The translations under genes were made by a program, and so were the position numbers. Positions 23,676 through 32,219 of a DNA stretch of 48,390 nt are shown here, in pieces. The notes beneath the pieces were generated by a model. That model was not told the DNA's origin. It did no database searches and saw only the letters and a program-made list of their open reading frames with translations. The stretch is from an uncultured Bacteroidaceae bacterium (GTDB lineage Bacteria > Bacteroidota > Bacteroidia > Bacteroidales > Bacteroidaceae): the NCBI GenBank assembly GCA_905236985.1, contig CAJORF010000117.1:1-48390 (forward strand), written 5' to 3'. Every line of letters begins with the position of its first letter. Position 1 is the stretch's first letter.

Positions 23676-24173
23676 CTATCCATTCTGAAGCCAATGGTCA
23701 GCTTCCTCATAGAGCTGTGTGATGTACTCGGGTCGTGACTGTCCGGGCAACGACTCGAGGATGGTGGTGCAGTCGATGATGTACCACTCTCCGTTGATGC
23801 GGAGAAGTTTGTAGATATATTGCGAGTCGGCGGTCTGGTTGAAAGTGACGCCACCGATTTCGACCTTGCAGGGGAAGGTTGTGTCCATGATGGCTACAGC
23901 GCGGTTGCCGTGTGGCCAGCACATGGTGGAATGGATGTGGTAGGGGATATGATCGGTGCGTGCTGCAAGAGCTGCCGCGAAATCCTTAGCGGATCCTTCG
24001 AACCACGATGCCTTGATGTGTGCGTCGGTGTCGTAGCAGGTGAGCATTTCGTCCCACAGCTGGTTGTCGCGTGCGAATCGTTCGAAGGTGAGTAACCGTC
24101 TCACAGCCTCTTTCTCACGTCGAGCTTCGAGGGCGGTGTGAACGGGTCTTTTGAGGATGAGGTTAGTGTTCAT
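23676..24173 (-). CDS. SnoaL-like (NTF2-fold) protein
   Basis: 165 aa, no signal peptide. An N-terminal helix (ALEARREKEAVRRLLTFERFARDNQLWDEMLTCYDTDAHIKASWFEG) followed by alternating strands (HIHSTMCWPHGNRAVAIMDTTF, DSQYIYKLLRINGEWYIIDC) is the SnoaL/NTF2-like cone fold. Members include small hydrolases, isomerases and binding proteins, so the fold alone does not give an activity. The His residues in HIPYHIHSTM could line a pocket. It has its own promoter box (24212-24219) and a hairpin after the stop, so it is likely monocistronic. Confidence 0.75.
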   Translation of the reverse strand: MNTNLILKRPVHTALEARREKEAVRRLLTFERFARDNQLWDEMLTCYDTDAHIKASWFEGSAKDFAAALAARTDHIPYHIHSTMCWPHGNRAVAIMDTTFPCKVEIGGVTFNQTADSQYIYKLLRINGEWYIIDCTTILESLPGQSRPEYITQLYEEADHWLQNG

Positions 24174-24211
24174 AAGTGTTGAATGATTATACTATCTTGC
24201 TAAATCAGATG

Positions 24212-24219
24212 CAAAGATA
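24212..24219 (-). promoter_or_regulatory. -7 promoter box of the SnoaL-like gene
   Basis: Minus-strand TATCTTTG, 38 bp before the ATG at 24173. No clear -33 TTTG. Confidence 0.5.
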
Positions 24220-24270
24220 GTGTTTTCTGTGATTGGTTGTTCTATTTTGGCAAAAGATTTACTTTTTTTA

Positions 24271-24316
24271 AGAAAAAAAGGAGCCCCTATAAGCTTTTTG
24301 TGCTTAACAGGGGCTC
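24271..24316 (-). terminator. Rho-independent terminator of the coaX-ppiD operon
   Basis: GAGCCCCT (24281-24288) pairs with AGGGGCTC (24309-24316), with an inner TAAGC/GCTTA stem. On the minus strand a long U-rich tract (24280 down to 24271) follows. It lies 57 bp after the ppiD stop. Confidence 0.85.
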
Positions 24317-24373
24317 TAAGTGTTGTTGTTTCGCGCGCGAACCTATTCTTATATGCGTGCGCGTGAGTGTCGA

Positions 24374-26533
24374 TTAGTAGAAGAGGTAGCGGTTGTCCTT
24401 GACGTTGCCCTTCTCCATGAGTTCCTGCGTGTAGCGTGTGGAAGCTCGAACGGCCTGGTTGACAATCTGCACCTTGATGTTCTGCTTCGTTACATCGTCC
24501 ATCTCGGCACTGTTGTTCTCCTCGCCCGTGACTTGGAAAGCGAAGATACCGGCGTTGCCCTTGACACCCTTGACGAACTGCCCCTTGGCTGCCTTGGATA
24601 CGGCACCGCTGAGTGCGGGTTCACTGCTACCTACTGACTGCAGGAAGACGGGAGCATTGAAGGTGACATGGTGGATGGTATCGACGGGCAGGATGCCTTG
24701 GAGCTTGGTGACAGCTGCAAAGTCGTTGCAAGCGTCCATCTTCTCGAGAAGCATAGTGGCCTTCTTGTCGCGCTCGATCTCATCCTTGAGGAAATCGCGT
24801 ACGCTTTCGAGGGAGCGGAAGCGCTCATCGTTCTTGCTGGTGAGCATGACGATGAGGAGGTGGTCGTTGTTACCACAGGTGTAGATCTCAGAGATCTCAC
24901 CAACCTTGGTATCTTCGTTGAATGTCCAACGGAAAGCGTCGCGTGTGGAGGAGAGACCAGCAATATTGTGCTCAGTGCTGAACAGGTTCTTGCGCTCCTG
25001 TACCATATAACCACTCTTCATGGCGTTGGCCTCGATTTCCTCGATGGTCTTGTAAGTGGCTACGAACTGTGAGAAGTCGTTGTAGGTCTTGTTGAATGTG
25101 TCGTTGGAGAAATCGTTGGGGCGCTTAACAACAGCGACGGTGTATTTGTCAACAAAGTTCTTACGTTCGATGACGCGAAGGATGGCGATACCATTGCCCA
25201 GCTTGACTTGCTGAGTGGTGCCAGCTGCCTGAGCGCAGAGTGCGGTGATGAACTTCTGGTTGTTCTCATCGAGGACGGCACCTTCATATTGAGCAGAGGT
25301 GATCCATGTCTCCTCGCCAGTCTGATTGTACTTACGAGCGATGCTGTCGAAGGGAACTCCAGCGTTGAGAGCAGTCATGATGCTGTCGGCGGTCTTCTTG
25401 TTGGCAGCCTCATCGCCAACGAACACGCCGATCTGACGGAACTGAACGGAGTCGGGCATGGAAGCCTTGGACAGAACGCGGATGATGTTCTGCGTATTGT
25501 CAGCAACGTTGAGGTAGGGACCTTTCTGTGTGCCAACAGCGATGGAGTCGAGCTCCTTGGCGATGTCATTGGGAAGTGCAGAGGGGCGAACAGGTAAAGC
25601 GTTAAAGCTTACGGTGCTGCCGCTCTTGCGGATGATGTTAGCATAATCGGCATCCTCGGCCTGCATCTGCTGAGCCACTTCTTCCAGCTCTGCGGTGATC
25701 TCGTCGCGGTCGGCCTTGCTGGCGGTGATGGCAACGTCGATGAACTTGATGTCGCGCATGGGATCAGAAATGCGGAAAAGTTCCTTCATCTCATTGTACT
25801 TGGTCTTGAATTCATTCTCCTCGACTTTCACCTCATCCTTGATGCTGGAGTAGGGGAGAGTGGCGAGGACAACGTCCTTCTCATTGCTTGAACCCTTGTA
25901 GAGGTTAAGTATGTTGACGGGATTGGGGATAAAGGTCTTTGCGAGCAACTTCTGGTACTTGCTGGCAAGCGTCTGCTGACGGATGTTCTTCTCGACGAAT
26001 GTCCAGAAGTTGTAGAGCTGCTTGTAGTATGCAAGTGCCTCGCCGTTCTGTCCGGGCTGATCCTTGAGGGCCTTGTACTGTGTGAGGAACTGGTTGAGCT
26101 GCTCCACGTCGAAAGCGCCAGTCTGCTGGTTGCGGAAGGGAGTCTGAGCGAGCATGGGGTTCTGGCCGTTCTTGATGATTTCCTGCATCTCAGCGTCTGT
26201 GACGGTGAGTCCGAGGATTTCAGCCTCGTGCTCGATGAGCTGGTTCTGTACGAAGGTGTTCCACACTTGATCGCGCACTTGCTGCATCTGCTCTTCGGTG
26301 AGGTTCTCGCTACCAGAGCTGAACTTGATAACATCAACGTATTCCTCGACGAGCTGGTTGTACTCCTGAATGTTGATGGATTTACCGAAAACTTCGCCGA
26401 TGCGCTGGTGGCTTTCGGCACGTGTGGAGGAGAGTGAACGAACACCTTCCTCAGCGATGAAAGCGAAGAGTGCGAGACCCACGAAAAGGATCAGCAGAGC
26501 ACCCCTGTTTCGAATCTTTTGTAATGTTGCCAT
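24374..26533 (-). CDS. ppiD: PpiD-type membrane-anchored periplasmic foldase (peptidyl-prolyl isomerase family)
   Basis: 719 aa. It starts MATLQKIRNRGALLILFVGLALFAFIAEEG, a short cytoplasmic piece plus one membrane anchor. A SurA-type N-terminal chaperone domain follows (about 35-200, EYNQLVEEYVDVIKFSS, LTEEQMQQVRDQVWNTFVQNQLIEHEAEILG). A parvulin-like region is at about 350-480 (RQIGVFVGDEAANKKTADSIMTAL, FDSIARKYNQTGEETW). The rest is helical. The protein assists folding of newly exported proteins at the inner membrane. Parvulin active-site residues are not obvious, so it may be mainly a chaperone. It is the last gene of the envelope operon; a separate TACCTTCG box may add expression, and a strong terminator follows. 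Confidence 0.88.
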   Translation of the reverse strand: MATLQKIRNRGALLILFVGLALFAFIAEEGVRSLSSTRAESHQRIGEVFGKSINIQEYNQLVEEYVDVIKFSSGSENLTEEQMQQVRDQVWNTFVQNQLIEHEAEILGLTVTDAEMQEIIKNGQNPMLAQTPFRNQQTGAFDVEQLNQFLTQYKALKDQPGQNGEALAYYKQLYNFWTFVEKNIRQQTLASKYQKLLAKTFIPNPVNILNLYKGSSNEKDVVLATLPYSSIKDEVKVEENEFKTKYNEMKELFRISDPMRDIKFIDVAITASKADRDEITAELEEVAQQMQAEDADYANIIRKSGSTVSFNALPVRPSALPNDIAKELDSIAVGTQKGPYLNVADNTQNIIRVLSKASMPDSVQFRQIGVFVGDEAANKKTADSIMTALNAGVPFDSIARKYNQTGEETWITSAQYEGAVLDENNQKFITALCAQAAGTTQQVKLGNGIAILRVIERKNFVDKYTVAVVKRPNDFSNDTFNKTYNDFSQFVATYKTIEEIEANAMKSGYMVQERKNLFSTEHNIAGLSSTRDAFRWTFNEDTKVGEISEIYTCGNNDHLLIVMLTSKNDERFRSLESVRDFLKDEIERDKKATMLLEKMDACNDFAAVTKLQGILPVDTIHHVTFNAPVFLQSVGSSEPALSGAVSKAAKGQFVKGVKGNAGIFAFQVTGEENNSAEMDDVTKQNIKVQIVNQAVRASTRYTQELMEKGNVKDNRYLFY

Positions 26534-26580
26534 TTGTTGTTTTTGTTATTATTTGTATGAATATTGTTCAAAAAAGCGCA

Positions 26581-26588
26581 CGAAGGTA
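26581..26588 (-). promoter_or_regulatory. Possible internal promoter box of ppiD
   Basis: Minus-strand TACCTTCG, one mismatch from TAnnTTTG, lies 47 bp before the ppiD ATG in the 130-bp gap after the CorC/HlyC gene. Confidence 0.35.
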
Positions 26589-26663
26589 CGGAAAAATCTT
26601 CAATTGACCACGCGTTTACGCTGAAAAATGCGTTTTCGGGGTTAAAGATTGATATAAACGAGC

Positions 26664-27938
26664 TCATTTTTCTAAAATACGCAGCTTAACGAGCTCAATT
26701 TTGGTGCTTGTGTTCTTGATAATCTTGAATTCGAAGTTGTCGAAGGTGATGACCTCGTTGAGCTTCGGGAAACGTTGTACTCGCTGTAGGATGAGACCGC
26801 CCACGGTGTGGTAGTCATCGCTCTCTGGCAGCTCAATGTCAAGGAGCTCGTTGGCCTTGCTCACTTCAAGACGGGCAGATATCTCGAACTCGCCTGATGG
26901 CAGTCGGCGTGCAGTGTAGGATTGCTGGTCATGTTCGTCCTCGATGTCACCGAAGATTTCCTCCACGAGATCTTCGAGTGTGCAAATACCGCTGGTTCCG
27001 CCGAATTCATCGACAACGACAGCGAGCGACACTTTCTTCTGCATGAGCGTCTGCATGAGTTTCTGCGCGTTCATGCTTTCAGGCACAATAGGCACTTCAC
27101 GGATATGGTCTTTCCAGTTGTCGGAGGGCTTCAGGCGGAACATCTCCGAGGAATGGATGAAGCCAATGATGTCGTCGATATCCTCCTTGAAAACGATGAT
27201 CTTTGAGCAACCACTCTCGACAAAACGCGCCTTGAGCTGCTCGAGTGTCTCATCGAGTCCCACGGCGACAATCTCCGTGCGTGGTACGATGCAGTCACGA
27301 ACTTTACAGTTGCTGAAATCTAGAGCGTTCTGGAAGATTTTAACCTCGTCGGTGATCTCCTGCTCGTTGTCGCTTTGGTCGATGGTTGATTGGATGAGGT
27401 AGTCGAGATCCACTTTGGTGAACGCCTGCTCGGTATCGACGGTTGTTATCTTGAGTCCGAAGATGCGAAGGATGAGCTTTGCGAGGCTGCTCGTGAACTT
27501 GGAGATGGGGAAAAGGATAATATAAAAAAGGTACGCGAGAGGCGCAAAGAAGATGAGCGCTCGGTTGGGGTTGAGCTTGAAGAGCGTCTTGGGTAGGAAC
27601 TCGCCCGTGAAGAGGACGATGATGGTGGAGACAACTGTCTGAATGAACAGCGCCAGCCACTCATTGGTAATCCCTAAGGGTTGAATGAGTGTGGGCTCAA
27701 GGAGCTTAGCGATAAGTATGCCGTAGATGACGATGGCGATATTGTTGCCTACGAGAAGCGTAGAGATGAAACTGTTGGGGTGATCAAAGAAAGTCGATGC
27801 CAGACGCGAGCTGAAGCCGCTCTGCGAACGATCCATCTCGAAGCGTAATTTATTGCTCGACACAAAGGCGATCTCCATGCCTGAGAAAAAGGCGGAGAAG
27901 GCGAGGGTGATGAGGATGTAAATGATAAGAGGTAGCAC
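26664..27938 (-). CDS. CorC/HlyC-family membrane protein (DUF21, CBS pair, C-terminal transporter-associated domain)
   Basis: 424 aa. Membrane DUF21 domain (about 1-190; FSAFFSGMEIAFVSSNKLRFEMDRSQSG, LLVGNNIAIVIYG, FTGEFLPKTLFKLNPNR). Two CBS motifs (about 205-330; VRDCIVPRTEIVAVGLDETLEQL, VVDEFGGTSGICTLEDLVEEIFGDI). CorC_HlyC C-terminal domain (about 345-420; DYHTVGGLILQRVQRFPKLNEV). Relatives take part in magnesium/cobalt efflux or, in Bacteroidetes, are related to GldE. 'Haemolysin' is a historic name not supported as a function. It sits 40 bp after lptC and 130 bp before ppiD. A 17-bp imperfect direct repeat (AACGAGCTC core) spans its last codons and stop. Confidence 0.9.
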   Translation of the reverse strand: MLPLIIYILITLAFSAFFSGMEIAFVSSNKLRFEMDRSQSGFSSRLASTFFDHPNSFISTLLVGNNIAIVIYGILIAKLLEPTLIQPLGITNEWLALFIQTVVSTIIVLFTGEFLPKTLFKLNPNRALIFFAPLAYLFYIILFPISKFTSSLAKLILRIFGLKITTVDTEQAFTKVDLDYLIQSTIDQSDNEQEITDEVKIFQNALDFSNCKVRDCIVPRTEIVAVGLDETLEQLKARFVESGCSKIIVFKEDIDDIIGFIHSSEMFRLKPSDNWKDHIREVPIVPESMNAQKLMQTLMQKKVSLAVVVDEFGGTSGICTLEDLVEEIFGDIEDEHDQQSYTARRLPSGEFEISARLEVSKANELLDIELPESDDYHTVGGLILQRVQRFPKLNEVITFDNFEFKIIKNTSTKIELVKLRILEK

Positions 27939-27978
27939 GGAAAAGTGGAGTATTGAAAGTAAAGAGCTGAAAGTTGGG

Positions 27979-28680
27979 TTATTGAGTGAAGATGGAATCT
28001 TGCTGGGGACGGGTGACCTGTGAAGAGGTGGTGGAGGTGCTGCGGCGGCTGTCGGCCTGTGAGGGACGCTGGGTCTCTTGGTAGTACACCTCGCCAGTCT
28101 CTGACACGGGAGGCGGAGCAGGGGCTGGAGTCTCCTGTTTGTCGTTGACGGGCATGTAGCCGGCAGAGTTGTTGACGCTGTACTTGGTCATATCCTCGTT
28201 GGAACGGAAATAATGACCTGTGAGCTGCTGTTCGGAGGAGGGCATGGTGATGCACATATACATGGTGTTCCACATCTCGTGTTGCTCCATGTCCCAGAAG
28301 AGTTCCTCGGTCTCAAAAAGATCACCTTGGCGGTTGAGGACAACAACACGTCCGCGCAGTTCCCAAATGCGATTGCCGTGACAGTAGGCCGTGTCGGACT
28401 GTACGTAGAACTGCACATGGAAAGTGGAGTCGAACTTCTCGAGGAAGAGTCCCTTAAGGAACGTCCATTTCTGCGGGTCGGAGTTGTAGATGTTCCATTC
28501 CTCGGCAACAATCTTGTAGCTGATGATGCCAGAATCGGAGATGAGATTAGACACACCTTTCGCACTCATGGTGGGTAGCGAGTCGCTCTCATGGACGGCG
28601 GGCGCAATGTGTTCGTGTTTCTCGCTGCACGACAAGATAACTGCCACGGCGCAGAGGACGGGCAGGACTATGCGTGACAT
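27979..28680 (-). CDS. lptC: LptC-like lipoprotein (LPS export, periplasmic bridge component)
   Basis: 233 aa from the ATG at 28680. An ATG at 28713 in the same frame would overlap the outer-membrane protein gene. I prefer 28680 because it puts the signal MSRIVLPVLCAVAVILSC directly at the start, with a lipobox-like Cys at residue 18. The body (LISDSGIISYKIVAEEWNIYNSDPQKWTFLKGLFLEKFD ... GRVVVLNRQGDLFETEELFWDMEQHEMW) is the LptC/LptA-type beta-jellyroll pattern. A Pro-rich, Gln/Ser-rich tail (about 190-233) follows. LptC links the inner-membrane LPS ABC transporter to the periplasmic bridge; here it seems lipid-anchored rather than held by a membrane helix. lptA and lptBFG are not in the window. 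Confidence 0.85.
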   Translation of the reverse strand: MSRIVLPVLCAVAVILSCSEKHEHIAPAVHESDSLPTMSAKGVSNLISDSGIISYKIVAEEWNIYNSDPQKWTFLKGLFLEKFDSTFHVQFYVQSDTAYCHGNRIWELRGRVVVLNRQGDLFETEELFWDMEQHEMWNTMYMCITMPSSEQQLTGHYFRSNEDMTKYSVNNSAGYMPVNDKQETPAPAPPPVSETGEVYYQETQRPSQADSRRSTSTTSSQVTRPQQDSIFTQ

Positions 28681-28697
28681 GAGAGGAAGGGAGGTCT

Positions 28698-30026
28698 TCA
28701 CTTGAACTTCCATTTCATGAACCAGCGCTCATTGAATGTCAGTCCGACATGTACGCTGAGAATGTTCTCGTCGATGAGACCGGCTGCTCTGGCATCACGA
28801 CGCGACCAGCCTACGCCGACATTAACGTAGGAGCGGTTGTTGTAACGGTTGGCAATGGGCAGGCCCAAACCCGCAGTAAGTCCATACTCACAGGGACCGG
28901 CGAGCATCTGACCCTCCATTGGGATTTTCATGAAGGGCGTGGAGAAGTAAGCGCCAACGCGGTAATAGACATTACGGAGGTACTGTGAAGCATAACGCTC
29001 TGGTATGAACTCTGCACCAACCTTGGCACACCAGCGGTCGGAGTAGTCACCAGTCTGTGGGGTATAGGAGTAGTCGCTGGCAGTGAAATGCGGGGTCTTG
29101 CTCTTGCTCCATTGTTCCATGATGACATCGGCAGCGATGGTTAGCTTATTCGTGCGCGACCAGGCGACACCTACACTATAGGTCATAGGAATGCTATAGC
29201 CTTTCAAGGTCGAACCCTTGATGGAGTCGCCGCTGGCGGCTGTTCGCAAGATGGTGGATTCGCCGCCCAGGTCGTGACCGATGCCCACGGTGGCACCAAG
29301 GGTGAGGAAGTCATTCTCGTTGAGACGAATCTGCCCTTGCAGAGCTACATCGCCCTTCCAACTCAAGACACTGGTGTAGTAGTAAGTGCGTAAACTGCTG
29401 AAAGAGGTGGTGTTGGTGGTACCGTTCTCCTCGAAGGATTGTGTGAGCTGATGGTAGAGACTACCCCACAGAATGCCGACATTAGCACCAATGGAAAAGC
29501 CCTTGAAAGGTTGCCAGCCAGCTCCAATGTAAGCCTGATGGAGTCCGCCGCTACCCGCATAAGAGAAGGTGTTGGAGATGACCATATTCGTCAGTGGATC
29601 CACGCCGACATCTCGCGACTGTTGGAAACTGTAGCCAATCTTGGTGTAAGGTTGGAAGCCAAAACTCATACCGAGGTTACGCGCCACGCGGAAAGCCGCG
29701 TTGACCTGATTGAAACTGGTGTTGTTGGCCGCTACGTGAGAGCTGCCCTGAGTGTAGCGTGTGCGTTGCAGCCCCATGCCCACATCGAAGAGGAATGTCA
29801 ACGAGTCCATGGCGGAGTAGCTTGCGGGGTTCTGCATATTGACACGTGAACCGCTACGGAGTGCCTGAGCCACACCGGCCATGGAGCGGTTGTAGCTTTG
29901 CGACTGATCGCAGAGCAGTCCGAGGCCGAAGCGCGAATAGGTTGAATTGGTGCCGTTGGCTTGTGCAGATGCCGTGAGTGGACTGAGCAGGAGAGCCACG
30001 GCAGGAAGAATGTATTTCAGTTTCAT
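28698..30026 (-). CDS. Outer-membrane beta-barrel protein (FadL-like layout)
   Basis: 442 aa. Signal peptide about 1-22 (ends TASAQA). Then NSTYSRFGLGLLCDQSQSYNRSMAGVAQALRSGSRVNMQNPASYSAMDSL, the 'NPA' region typical of FadL/OmpP1-like proteins. Alternating amphipathic strands with many aromatic residues run to the end (VGLTFNERWFMKWKF). It may let hydrophobic compounds through the outer membrane or serve in envelope assembly; the substrate is unknown. It is 11 bp after coaX and 17 bp before the chosen lptC start, in one operon. This gene order is, to my knowledge, common in Bacteroidales. Confidence 0.8.
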   Translation of the reverse strand: MKLKYILPAVALLLSPLTASAQANGTNSTYSRFGLGLLCDQSQSYNRSMAGVAQALRSGSRVNMQNPASYSAMDSLTFLFDVGMGLQRTRYTQGSSHVAANNTSFNQVNAAFRVARNLGMSFGFQPYTKIGYSFQQSRDVGVDPLTNMVISNTFSYAGSGGLHQAYIGAGWQPFKGFSIGANVGILWGSLYHQLTQSFEENGTTNTTSFSSLRTYYYTSVLSWKGDVALQGQIRLNENDFLTLGATVGIGHDLGGESTILRTAASGDSIKGSTLKGYSIPMTYSVGVAWSRTNKLTIAADVIMEQWSKSKTPHFTASDYSYTPQTGDYSDRWCAKVGAEFIPERYASQYLRNVYYRVGAYFSTPFMKIPMEGQMLAGPCEYGLTAGLGLPIANRYNNRSYVNVGVGWSRRDARAAGLIDENILSVHVGLTFNERWFMKWKFK

Positions 30027-30037
30027 TGTTACTATGT

Positions 30038-30760
30038 TTAGGGCTTCATGAGATGGTTGAGCACACCATTGAGCCCCCTTGGAACGAGGAATTGGTCTGC
30101 AAAGATGCCACTTTTTATCGTGTCTTCAAAATTTATCTCGTCGCCTCCCGTTAAAAAAACCAAAAGTTCAGGATATTTAGCTTTATAATGGGCGATATAA
30201 CCCTCTATTTCGTGTTTCAACCCTTGAATGACACCAGCACGGATGGCCGTTTCGGTGTCATAGCCGAGCTCGGGAAGTGCTCCCTCGGCTTCCACGTGAG
30301 GCAGTCGCGGGAAGTAGTCGTCGATAGCCTGCAGACGGGCGTGAAGACCGGGCGTAATGTTTCCTCCGACGTACTCGCCATCGGCGGTGACGAAGTCAAA
30401 GGTGACACAGCTGCCGGCATCGATAACAAGCAACGGATGGCGGGGCTGAGTTGACCAAGCCCCCACTGCAGCAGCCAGTCGGTCGGCTCCCAGGGTCTCC
30501 GGTGTGCGGTAGGCATTACGGAGGGGGATGGGCGTCGTTGATGAGAAACGAACGACAGGGCAAGGGAGAGCGTTCAGCCACTGCTCGGCCTCAGATGGCA
30601 GGGTGACAACCGTCGAAACGATGGCCGCCGACAAGGGCTGAGGTGACACGGGGATGAAATCAAGCAGGTGGTCAGCCCGTTTGCCGTGGCTGACCATCGT
30701 ATCACCTTCGAAGTAGTAATACTTGCTGAAGGTGTTGCCCATATCTATGACGAGGTTCAT
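30038..30760 (-). CDS. coaX: Type III pantothenate kinase
   Basis: 240 aa, normal for CoaX. MNLVIDMGNTFSKY has the phosphate-binding DxGNT motif with the catalytic-region Asp6. PETLGADRLAAAVGAW and LLVIDAGSCVTFDFV are the other family motifs, followed by GGNITPGLHARLQAI. The enzyme phosphorylates pantothenate in the first step of coenzyme A synthesis and belongs to the ASKHA fold; it needs a monovalent cation and is not inhibited by CoA. First gene of the minus-strand envelope operon, with a TATCTTTG box only 11-18 bp before the ATG. It is divergent from the DUF4105 gene. Confidence 0.95.
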   Translation of the reverse strand: MNLVIDMGNTFSKYYYFEGDTMVSHGKRADHLLDFIPVSPQPLSAAIVSTVVTLPSEAEQWLNALPCPVVRFSSTTPIPLRNAYRTPETLGADRLAAAVGAWSTQPRHPLLVIDAGSCVTFDFVTADGEYVGGNITPGLHARLQAIDDYFPRLPHVEAEGALPELGYDTETAIRAGVIQGLKHEIEGYIAHYKAKYPELLVFLTGGDEINFEDTIKSGIFADQFLVPRGLNGVLNHLMKP

Positions 30761-30770
30761 TTTGCGGCTG

Positions 30771-30778
30771 CAAAGATA
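30771..30778 (-). promoter_or_regulatory. -7 promoter box of the coaX operon
   Basis: Minus-strand TATCTTTG, with the box ending 10 bp before ATG 30760, so the leader would be only a few nucleotides. No convincing -33; the upstream DNA is an ATCGTAAA repeat run. Confidence 0.55.
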
Positions 30779-30785
30779 GTGTTTA

Positions 30786-30810
30786 TTTACGATTTACGAT
30801 TTACGATTTT
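30786..30810. repeat. 8-bp tandem run (TTTACGAT) between divergent promoters
   Basis: TTTACGAT is repeated three times with a period of 8 bp. The reverse complement core ATCGTAAA recurs in front of secA at 33811-33837. Confidence 0.75.
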
Positions 30811-30905
30811 GATTATTCTTTGCATCAAACCTCTTTTTTTACCAATTTTAAGTCTCAAATATGCAGAAAAACACAAAATGTAAGGCTTAAATCGCAAATA
30901 TTATG

Positions 30906-30913
30906 TACCTTTG
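30906..30913 (+). promoter_or_regulatory. -7 promoter box of the DUF4105 gene
   Basis: TACCTTTG, exactly 10 bp before ATG 30923, leaves a leader of only about 4 nt. A TTG at 30911 lies inside the box and cannot be the start codon. Confidence 0.6.
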
Positions 30914-30922
30914 CAGCCGTTT

Positions 30923-32161
30923 ATGAGAAGACAAATGACCAAACTCATCCTTGCGGTGCTCGTTCCGTGGTTCGTCACGACGGCGTTGGCGCAAGTGCCT
31001 ATGCGTGGCTTCCAGATTGTGGATTCCACCATCACGGTGAGCCTGTTGACGTGTTCGCCCGGTCAGGAAGTCTATGAACTCTATGGCCACACGGCACTGC
31101 GCGTGCAATGGAAGGAGGCTGCCGGTGACACGATTGCTCCTCGCGAGACGGTCTATAACTATGGTGTCTTCGATTTCAACCAGCCTCATTTCACCTGGCA
31201 TTTTACGCTGGGTGAATGTGATTATATCGTGGCAGAAGCCCCTTTGGAATATTTTCTGTACGAATATGCCTACCGAGGCTCGTCGGTGACGGAACAGGTG
31301 CTGGACCTACAGCCCAGCGAGGCACGCCGTCTGCTGCAGATGCAGGACAGCCTCGTGCGTCCCGAGAACCGCATTTACCGCTATGACATCTTTCGCAATA
31401 ACTGCACGACGAAAGCCCGTGATATCATTGAGGCTTGCATCAATGGTGAAGTCATCTATCCCATTCGTCCTCGCCGCAACACCTATCGCACGATCCTCAA
31501 ACAGTTCACGAAGGGTCATGAGTGGGCACGTGAAGGTTCAGACATTCTGCTGGGTGCAGCTGCCGACACACTCCTGACTGAGCGTGGCGAACAGTTTGCG
31601 CCCATCTATCTCATGCAATATTTTGACAGTGCTTTCGTTGATCGCGGACGCACAGCCTATTCGCCACTGGTGAAGGAGCGACGCGAACTGCTGCCCATCA
31701 ACGCCGAACGTCAGCTGCTGTCAGCTGCTGAACAGACCGACTTCCCTTTGTCGCCTCGCACGCTGTGGTGGCTCATGCTCGGACTGGGGCTGCTCATCGG
31801 CATCGTAGAGATTGTGCGCCGACGTGTCTGCTGGCCGGTGGATGCCGTGCTGATGACGGCCCAGGGTTTGGCGGGCTGTTTGGTGCTTTTCATGACGTTG
31901 TGTTCCCAACATCCTACAGTCGCGACAAATTGGCAGGTGTGGGTGTTGAATCCGCTCCCCTTGTTTTTTGTCTATGCGGTTGTCAAGGCTGATCGTCGCC
32001 GCAAACGCTCTATCTATCATATCCCATTCGCTGTTTGGTATGTGACATTTATCGCGTTATATGTCTTCTTGCCACAAGACTTCAGCGCCTTGATACTGCC
32101 TTTGGCACTCCTTTTGCTAAGTCGTGCTCTGGTACACCTTATTATATATAGGCGCCTTTGA
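30923..32161 (+). CDS. DUF4105 membrane protein with exported N-terminal domain
   Basis: 412 aa from ATG 30923; ATG 30935 is an alternative and gives a 408-residue form. An N-terminal signal (MTKLILAVLVPWFVTTALAQ) is followed by the DUF4105 domain at about 30-260: LLTCSPGQEVYELYGHTALRV, YNYGVFDFNQPHFTWHFTLGECDYIV, and YRYDIFRNNCTTKARDII. The conserved His, Asn and Cys in these blocks recall papain-like or NlpC/P60-type enzymes, though activity is unproven. About four membrane segments occupy the C-terminal third (LWWLMLGLGLLIGIVEIV, etc.). The arrangement suggests an extracytoplasmic domain tethered to the inner membrane. The next gene starts about 60-75 bp downstream in the same direction. 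Confidence 0.8.
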   Translation: MRRQMTKLILAVLVPWFVTTALAQVPMRGFQIVDSTITVSLLTCSPGQEVYELYGHTALRVQWKEAAGDTIAPRETVYNYGVFDFNQPHFTWHFTLGECDYIVAEAPLEYFLYEYAYRGSSVTEQVLDLQPSEARRLLQMQDSLVRPENRIYRYDIFRNNCTTKARDIIEACINGEVIYPIRPRRNTYRTILKQFTKGHEWAREGSDILLGAAADTLLTERGEQFAPIYLMQYFDSAFVDRGRTAYSPLVKERRELLPINAERQLLSAAEQTDFPLSPRTLWWLMLGLGLLIGIVEIVRRRVCWPVDAVLMTAQGLAGCLVLFMTLCSQHPTVATNWQVWVLNPLPLFFVYAVVKADRRRKRSIYHIPFAVWYVTFIALYVFLPQDFSALILPLALLLLSRALVHLIIYRRL

Positions 32162-32219
32162 GCCTGAAACTTGAAACCTGCAACATTTATTTGATACACC
32201 AATCGCACACCATCCTTCC

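Noticed and set aside
30911..30922. TTG start of the DUF4105 gene
   Set aside because: The codon lies inside the TACCTTTG promoter box and would not be transcribed.
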